Positions 1 through 5,950 of a stretch of DNA of 5,983 bases are shown piece by piece. The position numbers and the translations under genes are program-made. Each line of letters starts with the position of its first letter. Within the stretch, counting starts at the first letter, position 1. Source of the stretch: Gammaproteobacteria bacterium (GTDB lineage: Bacteria > Pseudomonadota > Gammaproteobacteria > Pseudomonadales > Pseudomonadaceae); the NCBI GenBank assembly GCA_012800475.1, contig JAAZJF010000033.1:1-5983 (forward strand), written 5' to 3'. The notes below the pieces were generated by a model. It ran no database searches and was not told where the DNA came from. It saw only the letters and a program-made list of their open reading frames with translations.

Positions 1-65
1 CCAGCAAAGGCAGGCTTTGCCGGTTGTTCGGTGGTTTGCGGTGTGTTTGCCGTTGCGTCAACCAT
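1..65 (-). CDS. fliF: Flagellar M-ring protein FliF, N-terminal fragment (runs off the left edge)
   Basis: Only about 21 codons are present, starting with ATG at 65-63 and reading MVDATANTPQTTEQPAKPAF before the window ends. FliF forms the MS ring, the inner-membrane base of the flagellar motor. The call rests mainly on position: fliF follows fliE directly in pseudomonads and most proteobacteria, and here the start lies 12 bp after the fliE stop. The polar, Ala/Pro/Thr-rich cytoplasmic N-terminus ending in a KPxF-like stretch also resembles pseudomonad FliF, whose N-terminus is variable. A strong ribosome binding site (AGGGG, 79-75) overlaps the fliE stop codon and sits 9 nt before the ATG, which supports translation in tandem with fliE. 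The domains that would prove identity lie outside the window. Confidence 0.8.
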   Translation of the reverse strand, partial: MVDATANTPQTTEQPAKPAFA

Positions 66-77
66 GATCTATCGCCC

Positions 78-413
78 CTAAACTGGCATCTGCATAATAT
101 CTTGATAGGCCTGAACCAGTTTGTTACGCACCTGAGTCATGGCCTGAAATGATACGCTCGCTTTTTGCGAGGCAATCATTACATCAGTTAAATCGACGCC
201 ACTTTGCCCTATTTCAAAGGCATTAGCGAGCTGGTTTGAGGCTTGCTGTGTTTCATTCACCTGGCCGACGGCCTGGCCCAGCATTTCAGCAAAGTTAGGC
301 CCACCTACCGCAGGTGTTGTCTCCACCGCAGCAGGCTTCACGCGCGACATGGCATCTGCTTGCATGCTGCGCATTTCTAACATCAATCGATTAAATTCTA
401 TACCTTGGCTCAT
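78..413 (-). CDS. fliE: Flagellar hook-basal body complex protein FliE
   Basis: The protein is 111 residues, the usual FliE length. FliE is a small export-apparatus and rod-junction protein that connects the MS ring (FliF) to the proximal rod and is needed for flagellar type III export. The C-terminal third is diagnostic: residues about 79-109 carry the MIASQKAS, SFQAM and QVRNKLVQAYQDIM blocks conserved across the family. The N-terminal MSQGIEFNRLMLEMRSMQ is typical of pseudomonads. I chose the ATG at 413 over an in-frame GTG at 425: MSQ matches the family start, and the GTG lies inside the purine-rich GGTGGGGGAT stretch that serves as ribosome binding site. It is first in a fliE-fliF operon and lies downstream of a sigma-54 promoter at 462-479. 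No truncation is apparent. Confidence 0.95.
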   Translation of the reverse strand: MSQGIEFNRLMLEMRSMQADAMSRVKPAAVETTPAVGGPNFAEMLGQAVGQVNETQQASNQLANAFEIGQSGVDLTDVMIASQKASVSFQAMTQVRNKLVQAYQDIMQMPV

Positions 414-461
414 CTTATCCCCCACCGCTTCTTTGACGCTTTGCGATACTTAAGGAGATAA

Positions 462-479
462 AAGCAATTTTCAGGCCAA
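462..479 (-). promoter_or_regulatory. Sigma-54 (RpoN) promoter for fliE-fliF
   Basis: Read on the minus strand from 479 to 462 the sequence is TTGGCCTGAAAATTGCTT. This matches the consensus YTGGCACG-N4-TTGCW with two mismatches in the -24 block. The invariant GG (477-476) and GC (465-464) are exactly 10 bp apart, as sigma-54 requires. Transcription would start near 452, giving a leader of about 39 nt before the fliE ATG. In Pseudomonas, fliE is known to be RpoN-dependent and activated by the NtrC-type regulator FleR, so motif and context agree. I see no activator site I can name. Confidence 0.85.
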
Positions 480-505
480 CTTATAAAATCTTAACAAACC
501 AGCGA

Positions 506-1285
506 TCAAGAACGCATACCCCGTCCTGAAATTAACAGACGCACACAAATGGTATACAGCACCAGCGTCGTTAACAGCATCAAACCAATCGCCACACTGA
601 TATCAATATCTGAGATACCTAAAATACCGTAACGAAAGGCATTGACCATATGCAAAATGGGGTTGGCCATGGATATGGTTTTCCAAAAGGGTCCCAGCAT
701 ATCAATGGAGTAAAACACACCCCCTAAGTACGTCAGCGGTGTTAACACAAAGGACGGGATGATCGATATATCATCAAAGTTACGGGCAAAGATAGCGTTC
801 AAAAAACCGCCCAGAGCAAATACCGCCGAGGTGCAGACAATCACCACTATAGTGATGGCTAGGTTGTGCACTTGCAGTTGCGTAAAGAACAACGACAAGA
901 CCGAGACAATCACCGCCACGCCCAGCCCACGCAAAATACCACCCAACACAAAGCCAATTAAAATGGTGTGCGGTGACACCGGCGACACCATCAGCTCTTC
1001 AATGGAGTTTTGAAACTTCGCACTAAAAAAGCTTGAAACCACGTTGCTATATGAGTTGGTAATCACCGACATCATAATCAAGCCCGGCACAATATATTGC
1101 ATATAAGTAAAACCATGCATATCGCCGATTTGGCTGCCGATCAAGTTGCCGAAGATCACAAAATACAACACCATCGTAATCGCTGGCGGTAGAAGTGTTT
1201 GCGGCCAAATGCGTAAGAAGCGACGTGCCTCACGGTGCACAATGGTTTTTAACGCGACTAAATTGGAGCTTAATTCTGCACTCAT
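506..1285 (-). CDS. yadH: ABC-2 type transporter permease, YadH family
   Basis: This 259-residue integral membrane protein closely follows E. coli YadH (256 aa, as recalled). Shared blocks include IFGNLIGSxIGDMHGF, YIVPGLIMMSVITN, SSFFSAKFQ, FVLTPLTYLGGVFYS and the C-terminal RGxRS. About six hydrophobic segments are visible (roughly residues 30-50, 62-82, 106-133, 141-166, 173-195 and 229-249), as expected for PF01061 ABC-2 permeases. The cytoplasmic IEELMVSPVSPHT stretch after TM2 is the usual coupling region for the ATPase. The start ATG (1285-1283) overlaps the yadG stop (ATGA), with an AAGGTG ribosome binding site inside yadG, so the two are probably translationally coupled. Homologues are annotated as exporters of unknown substrate. 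Nothing seen here identifies a substrate. Confidence 0.95.
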   Translation of the reverse strand: MSAELSSNLVALKTIVHREARRFLRIWPQTLLPPAITMVLYFVIFGNLIGSQIGDMHGFTYMQYIVPGLIMMSVITNSYSNVVSSFFSAKFQNSIEELMVSPVSPHTILIGFVLGGILRGLGVAVIVSVLSLFFTQLQVHNLAITIVVIVCTSAVFALGGFLNAIFARNFDDISIIPSFVLTPLTYLGGVFYSIDMLGPFWKTISMANPILHMVNAFRYGILGISDIDISVAIGLMLLTTLVLYTICVRLLISGRGMRS

Positions 1286-2214
1286 GCTGAATCACCTTCT
1301 AGATTTTTCTCAACCAATGACACAAACAGCTCCTCAAGGCGGTTACTTTTATTACGCAAGCTCAGCACTTCAACACCTTGCGCCGACAGCTGATTAAACA
1401 GATCGGTCAGACCCCGTTTTTTCTCAACCTGCACCTGCAAGGTACACTCATCGAGCAATACCGCAGGATAGCCTTCAAGCTCTGGGGCCTGTTTTTGCAT
1501 TTCTTTTAAATCAAGCAAGAAGGTTTCATTGGAAAGCTGCCCTAACAAGGCGCGCATACTGGTGTTTTCAACAATAACGCCGTGATCAATAATGGCAATA
1601 TTGCGACACAACTGCTCTGCTTCTTCTAGGTAATGAGTGGTTAGAATAATGGTTGTACCCTGCTCATTGAGCTGCGTCAGGTACTCCCACATGGAGCGAC
1701 GCAATTCAATATCCACACCCGCAGTGGGCTCATCTAAAATCAACAAACGCGGCTGATGCATCAAAGCACGAGCAATCATCAAACGGCGTTTCATACCACC
1801 TGACAACATCCGTGAAGCCGAATCGCGCTTATCCCATAAACCCAGTTGCTTGAGCAACTCTTCAGCGCGCACTCGTGCATCTTTGAGCTTGATACCGTAG
1901 TACCCCGCCTGGGTGGTCAAAATATTGTATGCCGTTTCAAACTGATTGAAGTTAAATTCCTGCGGCACCAAACCAATACAGCGTTTGAGCGCTAAAGGAT
2001 CGGTCTCCAAATCATGACCAAACACCTGCACGCTGCCGCTGGTTTTATTGACTAAGGTGGACAAAATACCAATGGTAGTGGACTTGCCCGCTCCATTGGG
2101 GCCAAGCAAGGCAAAAAAATCACCTTCAGCCACTTCTAAATCAACACCTTTAAGGGCTTCAAAGCCATTGGCATAGCTTTTTCTTAATTGCTGAATGGAT
2201 AATGCTGACGTCAT
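1282..2214 (-). CDS. yadG: ABC transporter ATP-binding protein, YadG family
   Basis: This is the nucleotide-binding subunit that powers the YadH permease at the inner-membrane cytoplasmic face. With the ATG at 2214 it has 310 residues, close to E. coli YadG (308, as recalled). All catalytic motifs are intact: A-loop Tyr14, Walker A GPNGAGKST (38-46), Q-loop Gln85 in LVPQEFNFN, signature LSGGM (137-141), Walker B LLILDE (157-162), D-loop Asp168 and H-loop His194. A C-terminal accessory domain of about 100 residues ends in the YadG-like RNKSNRLEELFVSLVE block. The ATG start matches the family N-terminus. An in-frame TTG at 2229 would add five residues. Neither start has a clear Shine-Dalgarno sequence, and the leader is very AT-rich. 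The gene overlaps yadH by 4 bp and lies 83 bp after the DUF1285 gene. Confidence 0.95.
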   Translation of the reverse strand: MTSALSIQQLRKSYANGFEALKGVDLEVAEGDFFALLGPNGAGKSTTIGILSTLVNKTSGSVQVFGHDLETDPLALKRCIGLVPQEFNFNQFETAYNILTTQAGYYGIKLKDARVRAEELLKQLGLWDKRDSASRMLSGGMKRRLMIARALMHQPRLLILDEPTAGVDIELRRSMWEYLTQLNEQGTTIILTTHYLEEAEQLCRNIAIIDHGVIVENTSMRALLGQLSNETFLLDLKEMQKQAPELEGYPAVLLDECTLQVQVEKKRGLTDLFNQLSAQGVEVLSLRNKSNRLEELFVSLVEKNLEGDSA

Positions 2215-2297
2215 AATAATTGCACACAAAATTTAGATTTAACGATATAAATGGGGGCCAACAGATGCTTTTGCAAGCCACATACTGCTTCTAAGTT

Positions 2298-2849
2298 TCA
2301 AATCGCTCCCAGCACATAAAACTCACCTTGACTCCATAAGCCCATCACAGACTGTCCATCAAGTACACGCTCGACCGCGCAGTCGACCAATTGATAAAAA
2401 TCACTGCGCTGCAAACGCACGTCCAAGTGCTCACCAATGGACACATAAGGTGCAGGCTCACCGTTGGACGCGATTTCAACTCGCAGCGGATGCTCAGGCC
2501 CAACCCACACCACATCACCTAAATTGGTTGTGACATATAGATTTTGCGTAGACCCTTGACCTTGAACATCGGTATTGATTGAAACAAAGGGTGCGTCTTC
2601 CACAACAATGCTGAGCTTTTCAACCGGCGTCACCAGAAAGTACTGCTCACCTTCGCGGCGCAATAACCGTGAAAACAATTGCACTAAAGCGGGACGTTTA
2701 ATCTCACCACCTTGGTGAAACCATACACCGTTTTTAGCAATACGCATTTCACTATCGCCGTGCTGTGTTGGCTGCCAGTCCTTGCTATAGGATAAGCGCT
2801 CAGCCGTCTGGGCTAAATCCTGCAATATATTATCTTGATTACTGTACAT
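2298..2849 (-). CDS. DUF1285 family protein
   Basis: This 183-residue soluble protein has no signal peptide or membrane segment. The family blocks of PF06938 (DUF1285) are recognisable: KNGVWFHQGGEIKRPALVQLFSRLL (about residues 39-63), YFLVTPVEKLSIVVEDAPFV (about 70-89) and, near the end, a WSQGEFYVLG strand. Structures known for this family show a beta-rich fold with repeated motifs, and a signalling or regulatory role has been suggested. No biochemical activity is established to my knowledge. The ATG at 2849 has a good ribosome binding site (AAGGTGG) in the 16-bp gap after the DUF4823 lipoprotein gene, so the two are almost certainly cotranscribed. The family assignment is by motif memory and is fairly firm. 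The function is unknown. Confidence 0.88.
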   Translation of the reverse strand: MYSNQDNILQDLAQTAERLSYSKDWQPTQHGDSEMRIAKNGVWFHQGGEIKRPALVQLFSRLLRREGEQYFLVTPVEKLSIVVEDAPFVSINTDVQGQGSTQNLYVTTNLGDVVWVGPEHPLRVEIASNGEPAPYVSIGEHLDVRLQRSDFYQLVDCAVERVLDGQSVMGLWSQGEFYVLGAI

Positions 2850-2865
2850 AGCTCACCACCTTTTT

Positions 2866-3471
2866 CTAAAGGGACAACCCCAGTAAACGGCGTGCATATT
2901 GGCGTAAAGGGGGACGAATTAAGTCTTCAGGTTTATTGTTATGAAAGGTTAAAAACCCGCCACGATTACGAATATTAACCGTATCGACTAAATAACCATT
3001 ACCTAACTCCACCAGCATCAGATGAATAGCACCACGGTCGACACCTAAGCGCGCACCTGTTTCTTGACGTGCTTTATACTCTTCCCAATTACCAATGCGG
3101 TCATTACCTTGAGCAAAGCGCATATACAGCAAATAATGAGCACCCGCCTGACGCGCAGCCTGTAAGGCTTGCTCATAACTGAGAGGTTCGGGCGCGCGAC
3201 TCAAGCGTGGGAAATACTCAATAAAGGCGTTAAATGTTTCTTGCGCCACCACATTAGAATAAGCCGGCGGGTAGCCTAAGGGGATAAATTGATCTTGGCT
3301 GATGTAGATAAACGAGTCAGCTTGCAAGCGCACATTATTTGAGCGCTTAGTTTCACTGTGATTGAGCAAGCCCACATCACGCAAATGGTACTCAGCTTGC
3401 GCCGTTAAATCACTGACCTGCATGCACGATGCCAATGCCATAGCCACCACAATCAGTATTACCTGGCGCAT
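2866..3471 (-). CDS. DUF4823 family outer-membrane-type lipoprotein
   Basis: The 201-residue product begins with a short lipoprotein signal (MRQ, then a hydrophobic stretch at 4-14) ending in the lipobox Leu13-Ala14-Ser15-Cys16. Cys16 would be lipidated. The next residue is Met rather than Asp, so Lol sorting to the outer membrane is expected. The mature part resembles pseudomonad DUF4823 proteins: RLQADSFIYISQ near 48-59, NVVAQETFNAFIEYFP near 73-88, ALQAARQAGAHYLLYMRFA near 102-120, and the C-terminal RGGFLTF followed by PEDLIRPPLRQYARRLLGL. The alternating Ala-rich helix and YLLY strand recall small periplasmic TolB-N/CsgG-like folds, but that is inference. AAGGTGG sits 7-8 nt before the ATG. 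The gene lies between the tetR-like gene (98 bp upstream) and DUF1285 (16 bp downstream). Function is unknown. Confidence 0.88.
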   Translation of the reverse strand: MRQVILIVVAMALASCMQVSDLTAQAEYHLRDVGLLNHSETKRSNNVRLQADSFIYISQDQFIPLGYPPAYSNVVAQETFNAFIEYFPRLSRAPEPLSYEQALQAARQAGAHYLLYMRFAQGNDRIGNWEEYKARQETGARLGVDRGAIHLMLVELGNGYLVDTVNIRNRGGFLTFHNNKPEDLIRPPLRQYARRLLGLSL

Positions 3472-3569
3472 ACTCTATCCACCTTGAGCGTCAAAAATTC
3501 GATGTGCTGTGTCTTAAGCAGCTTTTACGCCAACTTCAACCTGAGGTAATACAGCCACACAGCGCGCGA

Positions 3570-4241
3570 CTACTTTTGCTCCAGCACATCAGTTGCAGTT
3601 GCGTCCGGCAATGCGGCGTCATCACGTTTAGGCCGTTTATTACCCATACGCACGCCAATATCCATCAAGAACTGGAAGAATCCTTCCTGATCTTCCAACA
3701 CATTGCTCCAAAAAGGCGAGTGATACAAAGCAACCGCCCCGTGCACTAAAGCCCATGCTGCGCAGTAATGGAAGTAAGGTGGTACATCTTCGAGCTTACC
3801 TTCATCAATACGCCCTTCAATTAAACGCGTTAAACGTTCAAAGTTTGACGCTCGAATGGTATGCAATTGCTCAACCATCTCTGGTACTTGATGGCCTTTG
3901 AGTACTTTTTCTTCTAAGCGATCAAATAAGCGGTAACGCTGCGGATCACCCATACGGAAGGAAAAGTAGGCGCGTGACAAGGCTTCTTTATCGCTGGCCA
4001 CAGTGTCAGAGTGAAACAACTCATTGAGCTCACGCTCATAGTCCAGCATCAAGCGCAAATAGATTTCAGCTTTGGACTTAAAGTGCTTATAAATAGTGCC
4101 TTTACCGATACCCACGGTATCGGCAATCATTTCTACCGTGACGGAGTCTTCACCTTGCTCAAGAAACAACTTCAGCGAAGTATCAAGAATCTCTTGCTCG
4201 CGTCGACGAAACTCGCGCACCTTACGTGACTCTTTTTGCAT
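3570..4241 (-). CDS. TetR/AcrR family transcriptional regulator
   Basis: This 223-residue protein has a classic TetR_N (PF00440) DNA-binding domain at about residues 14-60. It contains ILDTSLKLFLEQG, a helix-turn-helix at about 35-54 (TVEMIADTVGIGKGTIYKHF) and the KSKAEIY motif that closes the domain. The C-terminal ligand-binding and dimerisation region (about 65-200) is helical, with two rather aromatic stretches (PPYFHYCAAWALVHGAVALYH and FWSNV). The ligand cannot be predicted. The last 20 or so residues form a polar tail without obvious structure. The ribosome binding site before the ATG is weak. The upstream intergenic region (4242-4376) holds a candidate dyad operator. The downstream DUF4823-DUF1285 pair lies on the same strand and is the natural first candidate target, by position only. 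I do not recognise a characterised orthologue. Confidence 0.92.
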   Translation of the reverse strand: MQKESRKVREFRRREQEILDTSLKLFLEQGEDSVTVEMIADTVGIGKGTIYKHFKSKAEIYLRLMLDYERELNELFHSDTVASDKEALSRAYFSFRMGDPQRYRLFDRLEEKVLKGHQVPEMVEQLHTIRASNFERLTRLIEGRIDEGKLEDVPPYFHYCAAWALVHGAVALYHSPFWSNVLEDQEGFFQFLMDIGVRMGNKRPKRDDAALPDATATDVLEQK

Positions 4242-4273
4242 AGCAGAACTACCCAGTCAAAAACCAAGACTCC

Positions 4274-4279
4274 ATTATG
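4274..4279 (-). promoter_or_regulatory. Possible -10 element for the TetR-family gene
   Basis: On the minus strand this reads CATAAT, five of six matches to TATAAT. It is placed so that transcription would start near 4267, about 26 nt before the ATG. No convincing -35 hexamer lies 16-18 bp upstream, so this is a weak call. A second -10-like TAGAAT lies at 4320-4315, just downstream of the dyad at 4323-4348. Confidence 0.25.
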
Positions 4280-4322
4280 ACCTTATTCACAAAAAATGCA
4301 CTAAACAACGATACATTCTAAT

Positions 4323-4348
4323 GTGACGTTTAAAGTTAAAAAAGTCAC
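4323..4348. promoter_or_regulatory. Candidate dyad operator upstream of the TetR-family gene
   Basis: A 26-bp imperfect palindrome has perfect outer arms GTGAC (4323-4327) and GTCAC (4344-4348) around a TA-rich core; about 9 of 13 half-site positions are symmetric. It lies just upstream of a -10-like TAGAAT (4320-4315) and about 80 bp before the regulator's start codon. TetR-family regulators commonly bind such dyads and repress their own gene. The right arm is shared with the predicted GST terminator stem, so the symmetry may be partly coincidental. Confidence 0.3.
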
Positions 4349-4367
4349 GACCTCAGCTCATCGCTAC
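4338..4367 (-). terminator. Likely Rho-independent terminator after the GST gene
   Basis: On the minus strand, starting 9 nt after the GST stop codon, GTAGCGA (4367-4361) can pair with TCGTGAC (4350-4344). This gives six pairs, one of them G-U, with one internal mismatch, around a 10-nt loop. It is followed directly by six T residues (4343-4338). Placement between the GST and tetR-like genes is right. The stem is short and of moderate strength, so termination may be incomplete. Confidence 0.5.
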
Positions 4368-4376
4368 AAAGGCCAG

Positions 4377-5027
4377 TTAACTGATACGGGCTAACATCTG
4401 TGCTTCATCTGCCAGTAATGTCTGCATCGAGTCACGCGCCAACACACGCTGCTGATGGGCAGCCAACTCAGGCCAGCGCGCCGTATCAATGTGTTCTTGA
4501 CCATAAGAAAAATTAACCCACTGCGTGACAATCGCGATATCCGCTAAAGTAAAACGCTGGCCCACAAAATACTCTTGGCCGTCCAACTGTTGCTCTAAGT
4601 AGTCAAAGTGCGCGACCAACTTTTGTAAAGCAATTTGCACTGCAGCCTCATCACACGCCTGACCTAAACTCGCAGCCAAAGTGCGATTAAAAAACACCGT
4701 AAAAGTGGTGAGTGGTGCAAGCTCATAATCAGCGTATTTTTCCAACCAACGAATACGTGCAACCTCTGCAGCTGTACCGGCCAAGAGCTTTGGAGTATCA
4801 GGATATTGATCTTCTAAGTAAGCACAAATCACTGCAGAATCACAAATATTCAATTCGCCGTCACGCAACGCTGGAATGCGCCCTAAGGGGCTGATGGCGT
4901 AATACCAGTCTGGCTGATTGAAAGGCAGAATGAGCTCGCTGGTATACTCCAGCTGCTTTTCTAATAAACAAGCTCTGACTTTTCGCACAAAAGGCGATAA
5001 AGCGGCGCCGTACACAACTAAACTCAT
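4377..5027 (-). CDS. Glutathione S-transferase family protein
   Basis: This 216-residue protein has the standard two-domain cytosolic GST layout and length. The thioredoxin-like N-terminal domain (about 1-78) includes SPFVRKVR with Ser11 as candidate catalytic residue, the cis-proline loop GRIPAL (Pro52), and the glutathione gamma-glutamyl-binding DSAVI motif (Asp63-Ser64). The all-helical C-terminal domain carries the N-capping box in FTLADIAI (Thr160, Asp163). It would conjugate or reduce electrophilic substrates with glutathione in the cytoplasm; the substrate is not predictable. I chose the ATG at 5027 because GAGG lies 5 nt before it. The in-frame GTG at 5033 lies within that ribosome binding site. 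The gene starts 12 bp after the membrane-anchored coiled-coil gene, so the two form an operon. Confidence 0.93.
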   Translation of the reverse strand: MSLVVYGAALSPFVRKVRACLLEKQLEYTSELILPFNQPDWYYAISPLGRIPALRDGELNICDSAVICAYLEDQYPDTPKLLAGTAAEVARIRWLEKYADYELAPLTTFTVFFNRTLAASLGQACDEAAVQIALQKLVAHFDYLEQQLDGQEYFVGQRFTLADIAIVTQWVNFSYGQEHIDTARWPELAAHQQRVLARDSMQTLLADEAQMLARIS

Positions 5028-5039
5028 AACCACCTCAGA

Positions 5040-5813
5040 TTAATCATACATTTGCTTTTTTTGCCACTGCGTATCGTCTTCATTCTCTTGCTCAACCGCA
5101 GCGGTTAACTCGTTGCTCTGAGTGGCAGCGGCTTGTGTTTGCGCAGCAGACAGCGCCGATGCTTGCGTTAAAAGCGCCTTAAACTCATCTAAAGATGCCT
5201 TATAAGGTGCAGGATCTTTCTGCTTTTGCAAAAACTGCACTGCACGCTCAAACACTAAACGCGCCTGCTGAGTACGCTGCTGCGCTAACAATTCCTGCCC
5301 TGTACGCTGAAAGTAATCAATATATACACTGACTAACATGCGACGCACCTCAGCTAACCACTGTTTGGCCTCAGCATTGCTAATAACTTTATCTTCAGCT
5401 GCACGCTTGATTTGTGTTTGTAGGCTTTCTAGCTGAAAGCGCACATCCTTGATCTGCGCATCACTGGTGATTGTGAGCACGGTGTTATTCACCGCTAAGG
5501 CTTCGCCTTGTGTTGCCCATTCACGTAACTGAGCAGCACGGGCCTGGCAGGCGGTGTTATTAGCATCCACAGCCAGTAATTCATCGTTGAGCTTGAGTTC
5601 AATACGGTTTAATAACTGCTTGAGCTCAACACTCATCAATTGCCCAGGCAAGGTTTCAGACAAACTTGAACAACGACGCTGACGATCAATTAAATCGGCT
5701 TTACGGCGTGCTTTTTCAAGTTTACTTTTCTCTAATGCATTATTGAGATAACCAACAAGCAGCAATATGACAATAGCGCCGATCACTAAACTTACGATGA
5801 TGGTTGACGACAC
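5040..5813 (-). CDS. Membrane-anchored coiled-coil protein of unknown function
   Basis: The 257-residue product has one N-terminal membrane segment (about residues 5-23). It is followed at once by a strongly basic, helical stretch (LEKSKLEKARRKADLIDRQRR, about 28-48), so the positive-inside rule places the rest in the cytoplasm. The body is almost entirely helical and rich in Ala, Gln, Leu and Glu. A segment at about 170-195 (ELLAQQRTQQARLVFERAVQFLQ) resembles a single TPR-like helical pair. The tail (about 218-257) is low-complexity Ala/Gln/Thr followed by acidic residues and looks disordered. GTG at 5813 is the start: GAGGG lies 6 nt before it, and the next in-frame ATG is about 60 codons in, after the membrane helix. 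It is paired with the GST gene 12 bp downstream. I recall a similar hypothetical gene beside a GST in Pseudomonas, but no characterised homologue. Confidence 0.82.
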   Translation of the reverse strand: MSSTIIVSLVIGAIVILLLVGYLNNALEKSKLEKARRKADLIDRQRRCSSLSETLPGQLMSVELKQLLNRIELKLNDELLAVDANNTACQARAAQLREWATQGEALAVNNTVLTITSDAQIKDVRFQLESLQTQIKRAAEDKVISNAEAKQWLAEVRRMLVSVYIDYFQRTGQELLAQQRTQQARLVFERAVQFLQKQKDPAPYKASLDEFKALLTQASALSAAQTQAAATQSNELTAAVEQENEDDTQWQKKQMYD

Positions 5814-5841
5814 TGGGCACCCTCTTATTGATGCGAGCGAA

Positions 5842-5871
5842 ATAAAACGGATTCTCTTGAGAACAACTCAA
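5842..5871 (-). promoter_or_regulatory. Possible sigma-70 promoter for the coiled-coil/GST operon
   Basis: On the minus strand, TTGAGT (5871-5866, four of six to TTGACA) and TTTTAT (5847-5842, four of six to TATAAT) are 18 bp apart. Transcription would start near 5835 and leave a leader of about 20 nt with the GAGGG ribosome binding site. The spacer contains the dyad TTCTC-AA-GAGAA (5863-5852). Both hexamers are mediocre in an AT-rich region, so this is a low-confidence call. Confidence 0.25.
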
Positions 5872-5889
5872 TACACCGAGCTTTAATCC

Positions 5890-5922
5890 GATAAAAATTT
5901 AAGATATGCAGTCTACAACTGC
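5890..5922 (-). terminator. Weak hairpin, possible terminator of the upstream gene
   Basis: On the minus strand, GCAGT (5922-5918) and ACTGC (5912-5908) form a perfect 5-bp stem with a 5-nt loop. It lies about 28 nt beyond a candidate stop codon at 5951. A T-rich tract follows, but five Ts in a row occur only about 10 nt after the stem, so it is a poor intrinsic terminator. Confidence 0.25.
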
Positions 5923-5950
5923 CCATACACAACTGTTATCAGCCTGTTGC

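Noticed and set aside
451..460. Shine-Dalgarno-like TAAGGAGATA on the plus strand
   Set aside because: No start codon follows at a suitable distance on the plus strand, and the region is explained by the minus-strand fliE leader.
759..1397. Plus-strand open frames at 759-1013 and 1146-1397
   Set aside because: They lie antisense to yadH and yadG, which have clear family motifs. The plus-strand translations show no recognisable domain.
2262..2277. Small GCTT-GCAA-AAGC hairpin after the DUF1285 gene as a terminator
   Set aside because: The stem has only 4 bp and no T tract follows on the minus strand.
3506..3563. 7-bp inverted repeat GCTGTGT / ACACAGC between the TetR and DUF4823 genes
   Set aside because: The arms are 44 bp apart, with no supporting symmetry between them and no following T tract. 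This is easily expected by chance.
3504..4326. Plus-strand open frames at 3504-3749, 4011-4229 and 4096-4326
   Set aside because: They are mostly antisense to the TetR-family gene, overlap one another and have no recognisable motifs or ribosome binding sites.
4712..4894. Plus-strand 60-codon open frame
   Set aside because: It lies entirely antisense to the GST gene and its composition is unlike a real protein.
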